DNA of 64,000 nt from Fidelibacterota bacterium (GTDB lineage: Bacteria > Fidelibacterota > UBA8477 > JABMPR01): positions 1 to 64,000 of the forward strand of contig JAERTJ010000151.1 of the NCBI GenBank assembly GCA_016844945.1, written 5' to 3'. Made by a program: the position numbers and the translations under genes. The notes below the pieces were generated by a model. That model was not told where the DNA came from. It ran no database searches and worked only from the letters and a program-made list of their open reading frames with translations. Below are positions 51,522 to 60,937 of the stretch, one piece after another. Each line of letters begins with the position of its first letter. Positions within the stretch are counted from its first letter, which is position 1.

Positions 51522-52742
51522 ATGAAAAGCTTCTTCTGGGAAAACTTGCGGATTGCTCTGGCAGAGTTGTGGGGTCATAAAACCCGTTCAATTCTGACAG
51601 GTACAGGAATTGTCATTGGAATCATTGCTGTATCTCTTATGTCCACGCTCATAAATGGTGTTGATGGGCTTTTTGAAGAAAGCATGAAATTCCTGGGGCG
51701 CGGGAACATCTATATCGAAAAATGGCCGTGGTTTGGAGATGAGGACTGGTGGACTTTAAGAAATCGACCACGTATCGACCTGGATATGGCAGATGATATC
51801 AAGGAGCGATCTGAATATGCCCTGGTCGTTGCGGCTGAGCGAGGACGTTCAGCCAATCTCAACTATAAAGAACTCTCGGCGGAAAATATCTTTATTCATG
51901 GTGTCAGCGCAAATTTTCCTGAAGTTTCCACAGTAGATGTCGAATTTGGTCGCTTCTTTACTGAGTCTGAGGATCGAACAGGTGCGCAGGTCGTCCTCCT
52001 GGGGTCCGAAGTAGCTAAGACGCTATTCCCTCAAGGGAATCCCGTTGATAAAATGATTTATGCCGGGTCAAAACGTTTTCGAGTCATTGGTGTTTTGGCT
52101 GAAATGGGGAAATTTATGGGTGCCTTTTCTCAGGATACCCAGGTCCTCATCCCTCTCGAAACCTTCAATAAAATTTTCCACGGTCCCTGGGGCATGCGTC
52201 GGATTACCGTCAAAGTCCCCGAGCATCTAGTTGAGGATGCCAAGGAGGAACTCCGCGGGGTTGTCCGGGTTCTGCGAGGTTTAAAACCTGAGGAAAAGGA
52301 CAATTTTGCCATCAATCAACAAAATGCATTCCGGCAAACGTATCAGGGAATTAAAATGGCAATTGGAGGGACCGGTTTAATCATTACCGCCCTCTCTCTT
52401 CTTGTGGGTGGAATCGGAATTGCCAACATCATGTTTGTCTCTGTCAAGGAGCGCACCCGTGAAATTGGTGTTCGTAAAGCACTGGGGGCAACACGAAACC
52501 AGATTCAAGGACAGTTTCTCATAGAAGCAATGGTCATCACAGCCTCTGGTGGGTTAGTGGGTCTCATTATTTCAACGGTTATCAGTATGGCTATCAGCGA
52601 ATTTCTTTTCCCGGCTAGTATGTCATTTGGTGTTGCTTTTATGGCAATTGGCTTGAGCGCCGGAGTAGGATTATTCGCTGGGCTTGCTCCTGCGAGAAAA
52701 GGTGCTAAACTTGATCCAATCGAAGCCCTGAGATACGAGTAA
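51522..52742 (+). CDS. MacB-type (FtsX-like) ABC permease 1
   Basis: 406 residues. One N-terminal helix at about 22-42 (ILTGTGIVIGIIAVSLMST), a large periplasmic MacB-type domain at about 50-270, then three C-terminal helices at about 285-310, 333-360 and 365-390. The FtsX cytoplasmic loop reads VKERTREIGVRKALGATRNQI (near 308-328, in part), the coupling motif of the family. It ends LDPIEALRYE, the usual tail. It lacks a fused ATPase, so it depends on the stand-alone ATPase upstream. The next permease starts five bases after the stop, suggesting that the two assemble as a heterodimer. Confidence 0.92.
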   Translation: MKSFFWENLRIALAELWGHKTRSILTGTGIVIGIIAVSLMSTLINGVDGLFEESMKFLGRGNIYIEKWPWFGDEDWWTLRNRPRIDLDMADDIKERSEYALVVAAERGRSANLNYKELSAENIFIHGVSANFPEVSTVDVEFGRFFTESEDRTGAQVVLLGSEVAKTLFPQGNPVDKMIYAGSKRFRVIGVLAEMGKFMGAFSQDTQVLIPLETFNKIFHGPWGMRRITVKVPEHLVEDAKEELRGVVRVLRGLKPEEKDNFAINQQNAFRQTYQGIKMAIGGTGLIITALSLLVGGIGIANIMFVSVKERTREIGVRKALGATRNQIQGQFLIEAMVITASGGLVGLIISTVISMAISEFLFPASMSFGVAFMAIGLSAGVGLFAGLAPARKGAKLDPIEALRYE

Positions 52743-52747
52743 ATCCT

Positions 52748-54004
52748 ATGTATATCCGCACATCACTAAAAACTCTCAACGATGCTTTTTTTATGGCACT
52801 GGAAGCCATCCGTGACAATCTATTGCGTTCAATATTAACCCTACTAGGAATCGTGATTGGTGTCTTTGCCATCATCGCAGTTATGACAGCTATTCGAACC
52901 CTGGAATCATCAATCAATTCAGGTTTAAACGTTTTTGGCTCTGATGTCATTTTTGTTCAGAAATCTCCTGTGATTCAGATGGGCGACCATAATAGTCGAC
53001 GGAAATATTGGCGACGCCCAAACATCACCTATGATATGGCTCTTGAATTAAGAGAGCGCATGGCCGGTGCTGTATTTGTGAGTGCTCAGGACGGTACAGG
53101 CGGTAAAACGATTCGTTTTAAAAAAGAATCCACCAATCCGAATGTCGGCGTACAGGGTGTGGATGAATATGGCCTTGAAGCACTCAACCACAGCCTGGAT
53201 TATGGCAGAAACTTTATTCCAGAAGATGTGGAATACGGTCGCCGCGTGGTACTCCTTGCAACAGATGTCATAGAAAAACTCTTCCCTTTTCAAGATCCTG
53301 TGGATCAAACGATTTCCATCAATGGTATTGGATTTGATGTCATAGGGACACTAAAACGTAAAGGCGAAATGTTCGGACAAAGTCAGGACAATTTTGTCAT
53401 CATACCCATCACGACTTATCTTCAATATTTTAGTCGACGCTGGACGTCATTGGGAATCTCTATCAAAGCACCCGATAGTGAGAGTTTCAACCTGGTCAAG
53501 GATGAGGTTGTTGATCAGATGCGCATTGTTCGAGGCTTGGGACCCACTGAAGAAAATGATTTTGAAGTCACTTCAAATGATGCCCTCATTGAGACCTTTG
53601 GCTCATTCACGGCTGGTATCAAGCTATTTGCCGGTGCTGTAAGTGTCATCGCTTTGGTAGTCGCTGGTATTGGAATTATGAATATCATGCTGGTATCCGT
53701 TAGCGAACGCATCAAGGAAATTGGTGTCCGAAAGGCTATTGGAGCAACGCGCAATAATGTTTTATTCCAATTCCTGCTGGAAGCCGTTTTCCTTTCACTC
53801 ATTGGTGGTGTCATCGGAGTTATGCTCGGCATAGGGGTAGGGAATATGATCACTCTGGTCATGAAGAATGTCGCGCCAGTGGTACCCATTGACTGGGTCT
53901 TTATCGGCTTGGGTGTTTGCTCATTTATCGGAATTGTGTTTGGGATTTACCCCGCCTACAAAGCAGCGGGACTTGACCCTATCGAATCCCTCCGACACGA
54001 ATAG
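52748..54004 (+). CDS. MacB-type (FtsX-like) ABC permease 2
   Basis: 418 residues, with the same architecture as the previous permease: N-terminal helix at about 27-48 (ILTLLGIVIGVFAIIAVMT), periplasmic domain at about 55-285, three C-terminal helices and the loop SERIKEIGVRKAIGATRNNV (near 318-337). It ends LDPIESLRHE. The periplasmic domains of the two permeases are only distantly similar, which supports a heterodimer rather than a recent duplication. It is the last gene of the long operon; a terminator follows at 54078. Confidence 0.92.
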   Translation: MYIRTSLKTLNDAFFMALEAIRDNLLRSILTLLGIVIGVFAIIAVMTAIRTLESSINSGLNVFGSDVIFVQKSPVIQMGDHNSRRKYWRRPNITYDMALELRERMAGAVFVSAQDGTGGKTIRFKKESTNPNVGVQGVDEYGLEALNHSLDYGRNFIPEDVEYGRRVVLLATDVIEKLFPFQDPVDQTISINGIGFDVIGTLKRKGEMFGQSQDNFVIIPITTYLQYFSRRWTSLGISIKAPDSESFNLVKDEVVDQMRIVRGLGPTEENDFEVTSNDALIETFGSFTAGIKLFAGAVSVIALVVAGIGIMNIMLVSVSERIKEIGVRKAIGATRNNVLFQFLLEAVFLSLIGGVIGVMLGIGVGNMITLVMKNVAPVVPIDWVFIGLGVCSFIGIVFGIYPAYKAAGLDPIESLRHE

Positions 54005-54077
54005 TCCTTTATACGTAGCTCAAAGACATTTGATTCACCTGTGCAGGGGTTCCAATGCTTGAATTGAAACTCCATTT

Positions 54078-54113
54078 AAAAAAAGCCCCCACCAATTGGT
54101 GAGGGCTTTTTTA
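54078..54113. terminator. Bidirectional intrinsic terminator
   Basis: AAGCCC and GGGCTT arms with inner CACC/GGTG and an AATT loop (54083-54108), one C-A mismatch, a run of A before and a run of T after. It serves the exporter operon on the plus strand and can serve proS on the minus strand, whose stop is at 54227. Confidence 0.9.
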
Positions 54114-54226
54114 ATCATTGAACTTGCCTGTATGGGCGGAGTTCCTAAAGCGTAGTCTTATCGAAATGCCCAATACCTAACTATATAATATTGGAGGTTT
54201 CGACGGGCTCAACCTCCAGGGAAATT

Positions 54227-55666
54227 CTAATAGGCTTTCGCGAAAATGACCTGCTGTGAGCTCTCGTCGCCTGTATAGACACACTTGCCAGTACCCTCAG
54301 GCTGATCAAAAGGGATACAGCGGATGGTCGCTTTGGTTTCATTCTTGATCTTCTCTTCAACCTCAGCTGATCCATTCCAGTATGCTTTGAGAAAACCCCC
54401 TTTTGATTCCAGAACTTCTTTAAACTCGTCCCAATCACTCACTGTGTGGGTATTCTCTTCACGGAAATCCAATGCACGTTGGAACAGTTCATTCTGAACA
54501 ATATCCTGTTGACCTGCCAGGAATTGTACCAGCTCATTCAACTTGATAAAGTGCTTAACCCCAGAATGTCTGATCACAACAACAGCATGACCCTTTTCTA
54601 CATCCTTGGGACCAATCTCAACCCGCATGGGTACACCGCACATTTCCCATTCATTGAATTTGAAACCAGGGGAGCTTTTCTCATCATCATCCACGTGAAC
54701 ACGAACACCGACCTGCTTCAAGTCCGCAGTCAATGCATCCACTTTGACCATCACCAATTCTTTGGTGTCTTTCCTGAATATAGGGATAATTACAACTTGA
54801 TACGGTGCTACCTTGGGAGGTAAAATTAATCCTTTATCGTCACCGTGCGACATGATTAGTCCACCTACCAGACGGGTACTCACGCCCCAACTGGTCGCAT
54901 AGACAAACTCTTCCTTATTGTCCTTGTTCTGGAAGGTTACCTCAAATGCTTTAGCAAAATTCTGTCCCAGATTATGACTGGTACCAGCCTGTAAAGCTTT
55001 GGTATCACGCATCATGGCTTCAATGGAATACGTACTCACAGCTCCAGCAAATTTTTCAGCCTCGGTCTTTTGGCCAGTGATAACAGGCATAGCCATATAA
55101 TCCTCGGCGAATGACCGATAAACCTCCAACATTTTGAGCGTCTCATCCTGGGCTTCTTCAGCTGTGGCATGGGCAGTGTGACCTTCTTGCCACAAAAACT
55201 CTGTCGTTCTCAAGAATAGCCGTGTTCTCATTTCCCAACGGACCACATTAGCCCACTGATTAATCAATAGGGGCAGGTCACGATAAGATGAAATCCATTT
55301 CTTGTACATATTCCAGATAATGGTTTCTGACGTCGGACGAACAACCAGGGGTTCTTCTAAATCCTTGCCACCAGCATGAGTTACAACCGCAACCTCTGGC
55401 GCAAAACCTTCTACATGCTCAGCTTCTTTTTTGAGGAAATGTTCAGGTATAAACATTGGGAAATAGGCATTTACATGACCTGTATCCTTAAACATTTGAT
55501 TGAGGATGCTCTGGAAGTTTTCCCAGATAGCATATCCGTACGGTCGTATGACCATAGTTCCTTTAACAGGACCATAATCCGCCAATTTGGCTTGTCTGAC
55601 CACATCGGTATACCATTTTGAAAAATCTTCGCTCTGTTTTGTTACCCCTTTTGACACAACGGGCAT
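54227..55666 (-). CDS. proS: Prolyl-tRNA synthetase, short (archaeal/eukaryotic-like) form
   Basis: 479 residues. Class II aminoacyl-tRNA synthetase charging tRNA-Pro. Motif 1 region [17 protein letters not shown] (near 36-52). Motif 2 REM-type [29 protein letters not shown] (near 138-165, in part). Motif 3 [19 protein letters not shown] (near 266-284). There is no inserted editing domain of the long bacterial type, and the C-terminal half has the anticodon-binding domain plus the zinc-domain-like tail of ProS type 3, ending in Tyr (FAKAY) as family members do. AAAGG directly abuts the ATG at 55666. It is monocistronic and its 3' end faces the shared terminator. Confidence 0.94.
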   Translation of the reverse strand: MPVVSKGVTKQSEDFSKWYTDVVRQAKLADYGPVKGTMVIRPYGYAIWENFQSILNQMFKDTGHVNAYFPMFIPEHFLKKEAEHVEGFAPEVAVVTHAGGKDLEEPLVVRPTSETIIWNMYKKWISSYRDLPLLINQWANVVRWEMRTRLFLRTTEFLWQEGHTAHATAEEAQDETLKMLEVYRSFAEDYMAMPVITGQKTEAEKFAGAVSTYSIEAMMRDTKALQAGTSHNLGQNFAKAFEVTFQNKDNKEEFVYATSWGVSTRLVGGLIMSHGDDKGLILPPKVAPYQVVIIPIFRKDTKELVMVKVDALTADLKQVGVRVHVDDDEKSSPGFKFNEWEMCGVPMRVEIGPKDVEKGHAVVVIRHSGVKHFIKLNELVQFLAGQQDIVQNELFQRALDFREENTHTVSDWDEFKEVLESKGGFLKAYWNGSAEVEEKIKNETKATIRCIPFDQPEGTGKCVYTGDESSQQVIFAKAY

Positions 55667-55776
55667 CCTTTCTGTTTTAACCTGAACCGCTTATTCGGTA
55701 CAGAGCCTAAATCATAACATTTGTACCCCCCTGACACAATGAAGAATAAGGATGAATTCTGAGTATCTGATCTTTT

Positions 55777-55949
55777 CACCACCAAGACTTCAAGACACTA
55801 AATCCACCAACTTTCTTAGTGATTGTCGTGGTTTTGAGTCTTAGTGGTAAACAGGTTTCTATCTCTACTCTCACCACCACAAAGACACTAAAACACAATA
55901 GTACACAAACTCTTTTCGTGGATTTAGTGCCTTTGTGTCTTTGTGGTTC
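55777..55949. repeat. Two hairpin repeats of the ACCACAAAGACAC family
   Basis: Two imperfect self-complementary units, about 55777-55849 and 55872-55949, in the divergent gap between proS and the next gene. In the second, ACCACAAAGACAC (55876-55888) pairs perfectly over 13 bp with GTGTCTTTGTGGT (55935-55947). In the first, CACCACCAAGACTT pairs imperfectly with GAGTCTTAGTGGT. The rest of the 423-bp gap 55667-56089 shows no gene. Confidence 0.85.
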
Positions 55950-56089
55950 GATAGCTCTTGCCCGCACGTAAAACCCTTTGAAGTGACCGAGCGCAAAACA
56001 GCCTATCCGGGGAATTGTTACCTCCAATCAAAGCTTGTGTTGAACATTAGCAAATACTAGAATACGTGCTATTCAGGGGAGGCGTTTTT

Positions 56090-57502
56090 ATCGCTAGAAT
56101 TACAACATTAGTATTCATTTTTTGTCTTGTTTCCCTTGCCATTGGCATGCCTAAACAGGATACGACCCGGTTCGATCGCGAAGTTCATGGCAGACCATTT
56201 GATCTCGAGGAAATTCTGGGTCCCACCCCCGTTAATGAAATTTTTGAAACCAAAGGTGGTGTACCGCTCTGGGTGAAAAATGGCGAACTCAAATCCGATA
56301 CTGTTTACTACGGTATTGGGAAATCTATTATCTCCCAGGATGAAGCAGATGACGATGCCCGCTTGCGCTTTGCCCAGTATGTAGAAGTGAGTGTTCAGAG
56401 TATAGCCACACAGCAAATTGCTGAGAACAAGGATCGCCTGGAGGAGAACTATAACTACGAATCCCTGGTCTCAACCAATATGAATTTACGGGCAGTTAAA
56501 ATTACCGAAAGATATATGACGGAAGACTCAACATTTCATAGCCTTATTCGATATGGGAAATCCGAGTACCATAATCTGGTAACCGAAGAAATTAAGATTT
56601 CCCTGGAAACAGATATTCGAAAACAGGAAATGGCTCACCAGGCTCGTGAAGCTCTAAGAGCGGACTCTCTACGTCATAAATTGACAATGGATAGTCTCGC
56701 ATTGGGTCGCAAACAGGCTGTCATCGATTCCCTTGATCATATATTAAAAATGGAAGAAGCAAAACAGCGACAGGAACAAGATCGCATCGATCTGATAAAA
56801 AACCAATACGCTGCGTTCCTGGCTATCAAACCCCGCCATGTACTCATTGATGCTCCAACAGCTTCCATCCCGGATTCATGGTTTCATCTTGCTGGCAGAT
56901 GGAACCCTGACACCAAAGAATTCAGACAATTCAAAGCGGGTATCTCGCTCTGGTTATTCAGTGCTGAAGCGAATATCTGGGGCACTGAGTCATTAGTTGA
57001 TCAGAGTGACCTCACTGTCAAACTACAGTTGCTCCCGGAACGCGGCGAGATATATCCTGTCAGTTTAGCTTTGGGATGGATTAGCTATCTGGATGAGTAT
57101 ACACCAACACCCCCAGGTGCTGTGCTGGAGAGTGCTACCTTCGACAATGTTATCGAACGAGTGAGTGATGAATTGGAAGACCCCTATTCTCAGCAAACCA
57201 GTTTTTTTATATCAGGGACTGTCGGCTTGCCTCAATACAATAACCATATCTCCGTTTATGCTGACAAACGGAAATTCTCAGTCGCACATATCTGGTATCC
57301 GTTTCCCCGAAATATGGGTGATGCCATCAGTATTATTAATCAAGCCGATATGATCCAATCACCTGAATATCGCAACCGTTTTGATGATGAAATCCAATGG
57401 CAGTTCGGATTACGCTTCATCGCCATGCCCAATCGCTTTGCCACCATGATCAGTTACGAGGATCATGAGGTCTGGATGCTGAATTTCGAATTTCAGTATT
57501 AG
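56090..57502 (+). CDS. LPP20-like envelope protein with barrel-like C-terminus; apparent ATC start
   Basis: About 470 residues from ATC at 56090, or 478 from a GTG at 56066. GGAGG (56078-56082) lies exactly seven bases before the ATC and inside the GTG-started frame, so ATC is the better-supported start; no ATG lies before residue 27. Signal peptide ARITTLVFIFCLVSLAIG. About 60-130 is an LPP20-type domain (VPLWVKNGELKSDTVYYGIG, DEADDDARLRFAQ). About 175-240 is a charged coiled coil. The last 200 residues are beta-rich with aromatic strands (WFHLAGRW, ISLWLFSAEANIWG, final LNFEFQY) like an outer-membrane barrel. Role unknown. Followed after 46 bases by a second lipoprotein gene. Confidence 0.78.
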   Translation: MARITTLVFIFCLVSLAIGMPKQDTTRFDREVHGRPFDLEEILGPTPVNEIFETKGGVPLWVKNGELKSDTVYYGIGKSIISQDEADDDARLRFAQYVEVSVQSIATQQIAENKDRLEENYNYESLVSTNMNLRAVKITERYMTEDSTFHSLIRYGKSEYHNLVTEEIKISLETDIRKQEMAHQAREALRADSLRHKLTMDSLALGRKQAVIDSLDHILKMEEAKQRQEQDRIDLIKNQYAAFLAIKPRHVLIDAPTASIPDSWFHLAGRWNPDTKEFRQFKAGISLWLFSAEANIWGTESLVDQSDLTVKLQLLPERGEIYPVSLALGWISYLDEYTPTPPGAVLESATFDNVIERVSDELEDPYSQQTSFFISGTVGLPQYNNHISVYADKRKFSVAHIWYPFPRNMGDAISIINQADMIQSPEYRNRFDDEIQWQFGLRFIAMPNRFATMISYEDHEVWMLNFEFQY

Positions 57503-57548
57503 CATCTGAACCTGAACAACTCTATGTAAAACTGGGGGAACTATTATC

Positions 57549-58778
57549 GTGAAACATATTGAATTGACTCAAAAATTTACCTTTCTCCTATTCCTTGTAA
57601 TTGTGCTTGTTGGATTTATTTCGAATTGTGATGAAAGCACCACCGAGCCGGGAATTGAAGTGATTGAATCACCAGACTGGGTAGCCACACTATTTTTCAG
57701 TCCGGATATAGGGACCATCGAAACCTCCTTCAGACCACACATTCAAATCATTGATAGTACTGGATCTACCATGGTAGCGTCAGACTTTCTATACAGCATT
57801 GACTATAATAATGATGGAGTTTTAGAGTCAGAGGGGGTCGATTCACTCCCTAACACGCCAAGCAGTTATGAACCTGGGAAACACAAAATAATGGTTATTG
57901 TGCAGGACTCTTTAGGGCTAAAAGATACAGCCTCGAGCTACATTCATGTTCAATCGCTGATCCAAATCACCCCGACAAACACATCTGGGAGTCATCAGGG
58001 AAATATCGATTGGTCTAGAGATGGTAGCAATCGAATCGCCTTTGATGCCTATGGGGGTGAATCTGGTGCGAACCAGAGTATTTTTGTTATTCAATATCCC
58101 AGTGGAGAGCCTGAAAAAATTTCGTTTAACCCAGATTCAGGTAATTACTTCTTTGATCAATTTCCCGAATGGTCCCCCCTGGGAGATAAGATCGCCTGCG
58201 TGAGTAGTAATGGTCTGGATATTATTGATGTCGAAACTCATGAACGAACAAATCTGGATCCCTATGGTCAATACGAGATGCGCTCCTGGTCCCCCGATGG
58301 TCGCTGGTTGGCCTACTGGCTACATATTGAAGGTCAAAGCAGAACCGTCATCCATGATTTTACCATGGATACAACAAGGGTGCTATTTGATGACCTTTAT
58401 TTTATGACCTGGTCTCCAGATGGGAGTAAAATTGCCCGTTGTAATAATTTACGAACCCGCAGGGAATATCTTGAGATCGTTGACTTTGAATCAGGAACCA
58501 TTCTTGAAGAATTTGAAATACCAACACACGACTGGCATATTGATTGGTCGCCGACGCGAGATCTTATCTCATTGGGTTTTACCCAGAGTGGTTCAGGAGG
58601 GTACGTACTTAATATTGAAACAGGCACTGTTTACTCCTTCAATCCTGATGGATTAAAACAATCCTGGTATCCCTCCTGGTCTGAAGATGGAACCCTACTG
58701 GCTTTTGAGGCTAAACCTGATTCCACGAATGTTTGGACATCTATTTGGGCGATCGAATTCCCAGAAGATCTAGATTGA
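57549..58778 (+). CDS. Lipoprotein with PD40/TolB-type beta-propeller
   Basis: 409 residues from GTG at 57549, preceded by GGGGGA about nine bases upstream. Lipoprotein signal with lipobox FISNC, lipidated at about C27. About 35-140 is an immunoglobulin-like domain (DWVATLFFSPDIGTIETSF, in part). From about 150 to the end are PD40/WD40-like repeats: IDWSRDGSNRIAFD, PEWSPLGDKIACVS, RSWSPDGRWLAYW, MTWSPDGSKIARC, IDWSPTRDLISLG and PSWSEDGTLLAFE, i.e. six blades of a TolB-like propeller. Such proteins act as periplasmic scaffolds; partner unknown. Probably in one transcript with the preceding envelope gene. Confidence 0.85.
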   Translation: MKHIELTQKFTFLLFLVIVLVGFISNCDESTTEPGIEVIESPDWVATLFFSPDIGTIETSFRPHIQIIDSTGSTMVASDFLYSIDYNNDGVLESEGVDSLPNTPSSYEPGKHKIMVIVQDSLGLKDTASSYIHVQSLIQITPTNTSGSHQGNIDWSRDGSNRIAFDAYGGESGANQSIFVIQYPSGEPEKISFNPDSGNYFFDQFPEWSPLGDKIACVSSNGLDIIDVETHERTNLDPYGQYEMRSWSPDGRWLAYWLHIEGQSRTVIHDFTMDTTRVLFDDLYFMTWSPDGSKIARCNNLRTRREYLEIVDFESGTILEEFEIPTHDWHIDWSPTRDLISLGFTQSGSGGYVLNIETGTVYSFNPDGLKQSWYPSWSEDGTLLAFEAKPDSTNVWTSIWAIEFPEDLD

Positions 58779-58822
58779 GTTCATCCGGATTAATCTACAC
58801 CCAAAATAACCCCGACAAGCTT

Positions 58823-60892
58823 CTACCGTAAGTAGAGCATTTTAATGGATTCGCTCTGTCTCGCAGAACGTATCTGAAAGTAGTATACCCCGGTTGATAC
58901 TAATTCGCCATAATCATTGGTTGCATCCCAGACGATCTCATGCTTTCCCTGACTCTGTTGTGATAAGGCAATAGTTTTGATTCTTCGCCCCAGAACATCA
59001 TAGATACCGATACTCAAATCTGTGCATTCCCCAATTGAATATTGAATTCTGGTCACTGGATTAAAGGGATTGGGGAAATTTTGTTTTAAATAAAAATTAG
59101 ATTCACCAGGATTCACAACTGAACTGGTGGGATAAAATGAGAAGGCACCAAACCTTGTCATCGTATAAAACCTACTGCTTTTCAGCGGGCCCGATGGATT
59201 CAATCCAATGTCATCATTTTCACTCCCATCACTCACAGACTGAATATAGTAAAAATGGGAGCGTCCTGATTCAACCTGTGCATCTATAAAACTTGTCATG
59301 CCTCCACCAAGTTCGGCAATGAGCTGATAAGTCGTATCATAAGTACCTACAGCACGATATATCTGATATCCTGAGAAACTTGCTTCAGCCTCTGATGGAC
59401 TGGGCTCCCAGGACAATTGAATCATTGCCGTATCAGATTCGACACTGAAGAAAGGTGGTGGTTTGGGAGGAGACACAATATTGAAGTCAGCATCAAAGTT
59501 TCTCTTTGCCCGTCCAAAGGTTTTCAGAATCGAATCCTGCCCCGTATACACCCAGGTGTTTTTGAAGAAATCTTTATCCGTGGTTGTACTCCCATCTGGT
59601 AGATCGAAAGGCCCCGTGTCACCCGGTGTTTCGTAAGCTGTTTTCCAGCGTTCACCAATTTGTTGACAGAGTTCACGCCTGAGTCCATTAATCCCTTCCG
59701 CTTCCACAATAGTAATACTCTCTCCATGAGCGAGATCATATGGACCATAGGTCATCATGAGATTTGTACCACCCCCATCACCATGAATCGTGTAAGGGTC
59801 CAGTCTGTGGGTGATGGATTCAAGAGCATCATCCATCCGGTTAGAGCCACCATAGCTATCTCCAGGGAAGGGATTCCCCTCAAGAAAATGATAAATCGCT
59901 GCATGGTTATCCCTATCTGGATAGCGATCACCAGCGTGCCACCCAAGGAATACTGGTTGATTAATGTCATCACTTGCATCAGTTGCACTTATGTCCGCAT
60001 GCAATAGGACAGACCCTACAAATTTGGGTGAAGTAAGGCGTCCACTCCCTATTAGATCCGGAGCCCCAATATTGTCCCAGGTTATCGCTTCGGATTGACC
60101 TACCCATTCAAAACCTGAACGTAGCCAATTGGCAATCGGATTAGCAGGGGTAATGGGTTCAAGATAATGATCTGCATAATCCTCTCCACGCCGGGTTACC
60201 CAACTGTGTTTCCCCCATCGCTGATGCCCCTCGACCGCTGATGCCCCTTCTCTACCACCGGAATAACGCGTGCCCCAGCCAATACGAACACCTCGTAATG
60301 AGTCATTTAATTCTATTTCTGGATCCCAATCTATATTCCCAGTATTCTTGAAAGTAAATCTTTTGATAAAATAATTGTCATGATACTCCTGACTGAATAT
60401 GAATATCTCCCGAGTCTGAGTTAATCCCATGGATGTGTTTACAACATTGGTGATAATCCGATCAGCTATTTGTCCTGGTTCGATGGAATCAATTGTATCA
60501 AACAGGAGGTAACCACAAGGTGCACCATCCACCATGACTGTGGGTTTGGAGTGCTTCGCAGTTTGCGTGAGTTCGATGGGGAATAGCGTCGTGCCGACAT
60601 CACCCTCATAAAAATAAATGCTGGTATAGTCGTGTACGGTTCCTGCAGTATCTAAGAAGTCTTCAGCTGCCAGCCAGGCTCTTTTTATAACAGAATTATC
60701 CTGCATCGGATAGTCAGCTGGCCATCTCAAACCCTCGTAATAGCTACCATTCCAGGCCCGCTCACTGCCATAGGCTGAAAAATGGCTCTGTAAGGAACCA
60801 ATTCTCGCATAACGTTTCTCATTACCTGTGAGTTGACCAAAAAGGTTTGTCACGACCAATAGCAGAGAAAGTATCGTGTATTTTATCATCAT
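58823..60892 (-). CDS. Secreted protein with FN3 and FlgD-like sorting domain
   Basis: 689 residues. Signal peptide 1-20 (IKYTILSLLLVVTNLFG). The large N-terminal region (about 25-500) is aromatic- and acidic-rich without a recognised enzyme motif; YFYEGDVGTTLFP and the tryptophan-rich blocks are shared with other large exported proteins of FCB genomes. About 505-600 is a fibronectin type III-like repeat (IQLSWEPSPSEAEASFSGYQIYR, in part). About 610-689 is the sorting domain: LKQNFPNPFNPVTRIQYSI, then IYDVLGRRIKT, and a final strand SESIKMLYLR. The sorting domain fits export by a type IX-like system, as for the 31513 gene, but no secretion machinery is in the window. GGGGGCG precedes the ATG pair at 60892/60889. 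Confidence 0.85.
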   Translation of the reverse strand: MMIKYTILSLLLVVTNLFGQLTGNEKRYARIGSLQSHFSAYGSERAWNGSYYEGLRWPADYPMQDNSVIKRAWLAAEDFLDTAGTVHDYTSIYFYEGDVGTTLFPIELTQTAKHSKPTVMVDGAPCGYLLFDTIDSIEPGQIADRIITNVVNTSMGLTQTREIFIFSQEYHDNYFIKRFTFKNTGNIDWDPEIELNDSLRGVRIGWGTRYSGGREGASAVEGHQRWGKHSWVTRRGEDYADHYLEPITPANPIANWLRSGFEWVGQSEAITWDNIGAPDLIGSGRLTSPKFVGSVLLHADISATDASDDINQPVFLGWHAGDRYPDRDNHAAIYHFLEGNPFPGDSYGGSNRMDDALESITHRLDPYTIHGDGGGTNLMMTYGPYDLAHGESITIVEAEGINGLRRELCQQIGERWKTAYETPGDTGPFDLPDGSTTTDKDFFKNTWVYTGQDSILKTFGRAKRNFDADFNIVSPPKPPPFFSVESDTAMIQLSWEPSPSEAEASFSGYQIYRAVGTYDTTYQLIAELGGGMTSFIDAQVESGRSHFYYIQSVSDGSENDDIGLNPSGPLKSSRFYTMTRFGAFSFYPTSSVVNPGESNFYLKQNFPNPFNPVTRIQYSIGECTDLSIGIYDVLGRRIKTIALSQQSQGKHEIVWDATNDYGELVSTGVYYFQIRSARQSESIKMLYLR

Positions 60893-60937
60893 TCGCCCCC
60901 ATATGCATAACTGTGAATTCCTACATTCACGTGTTTC

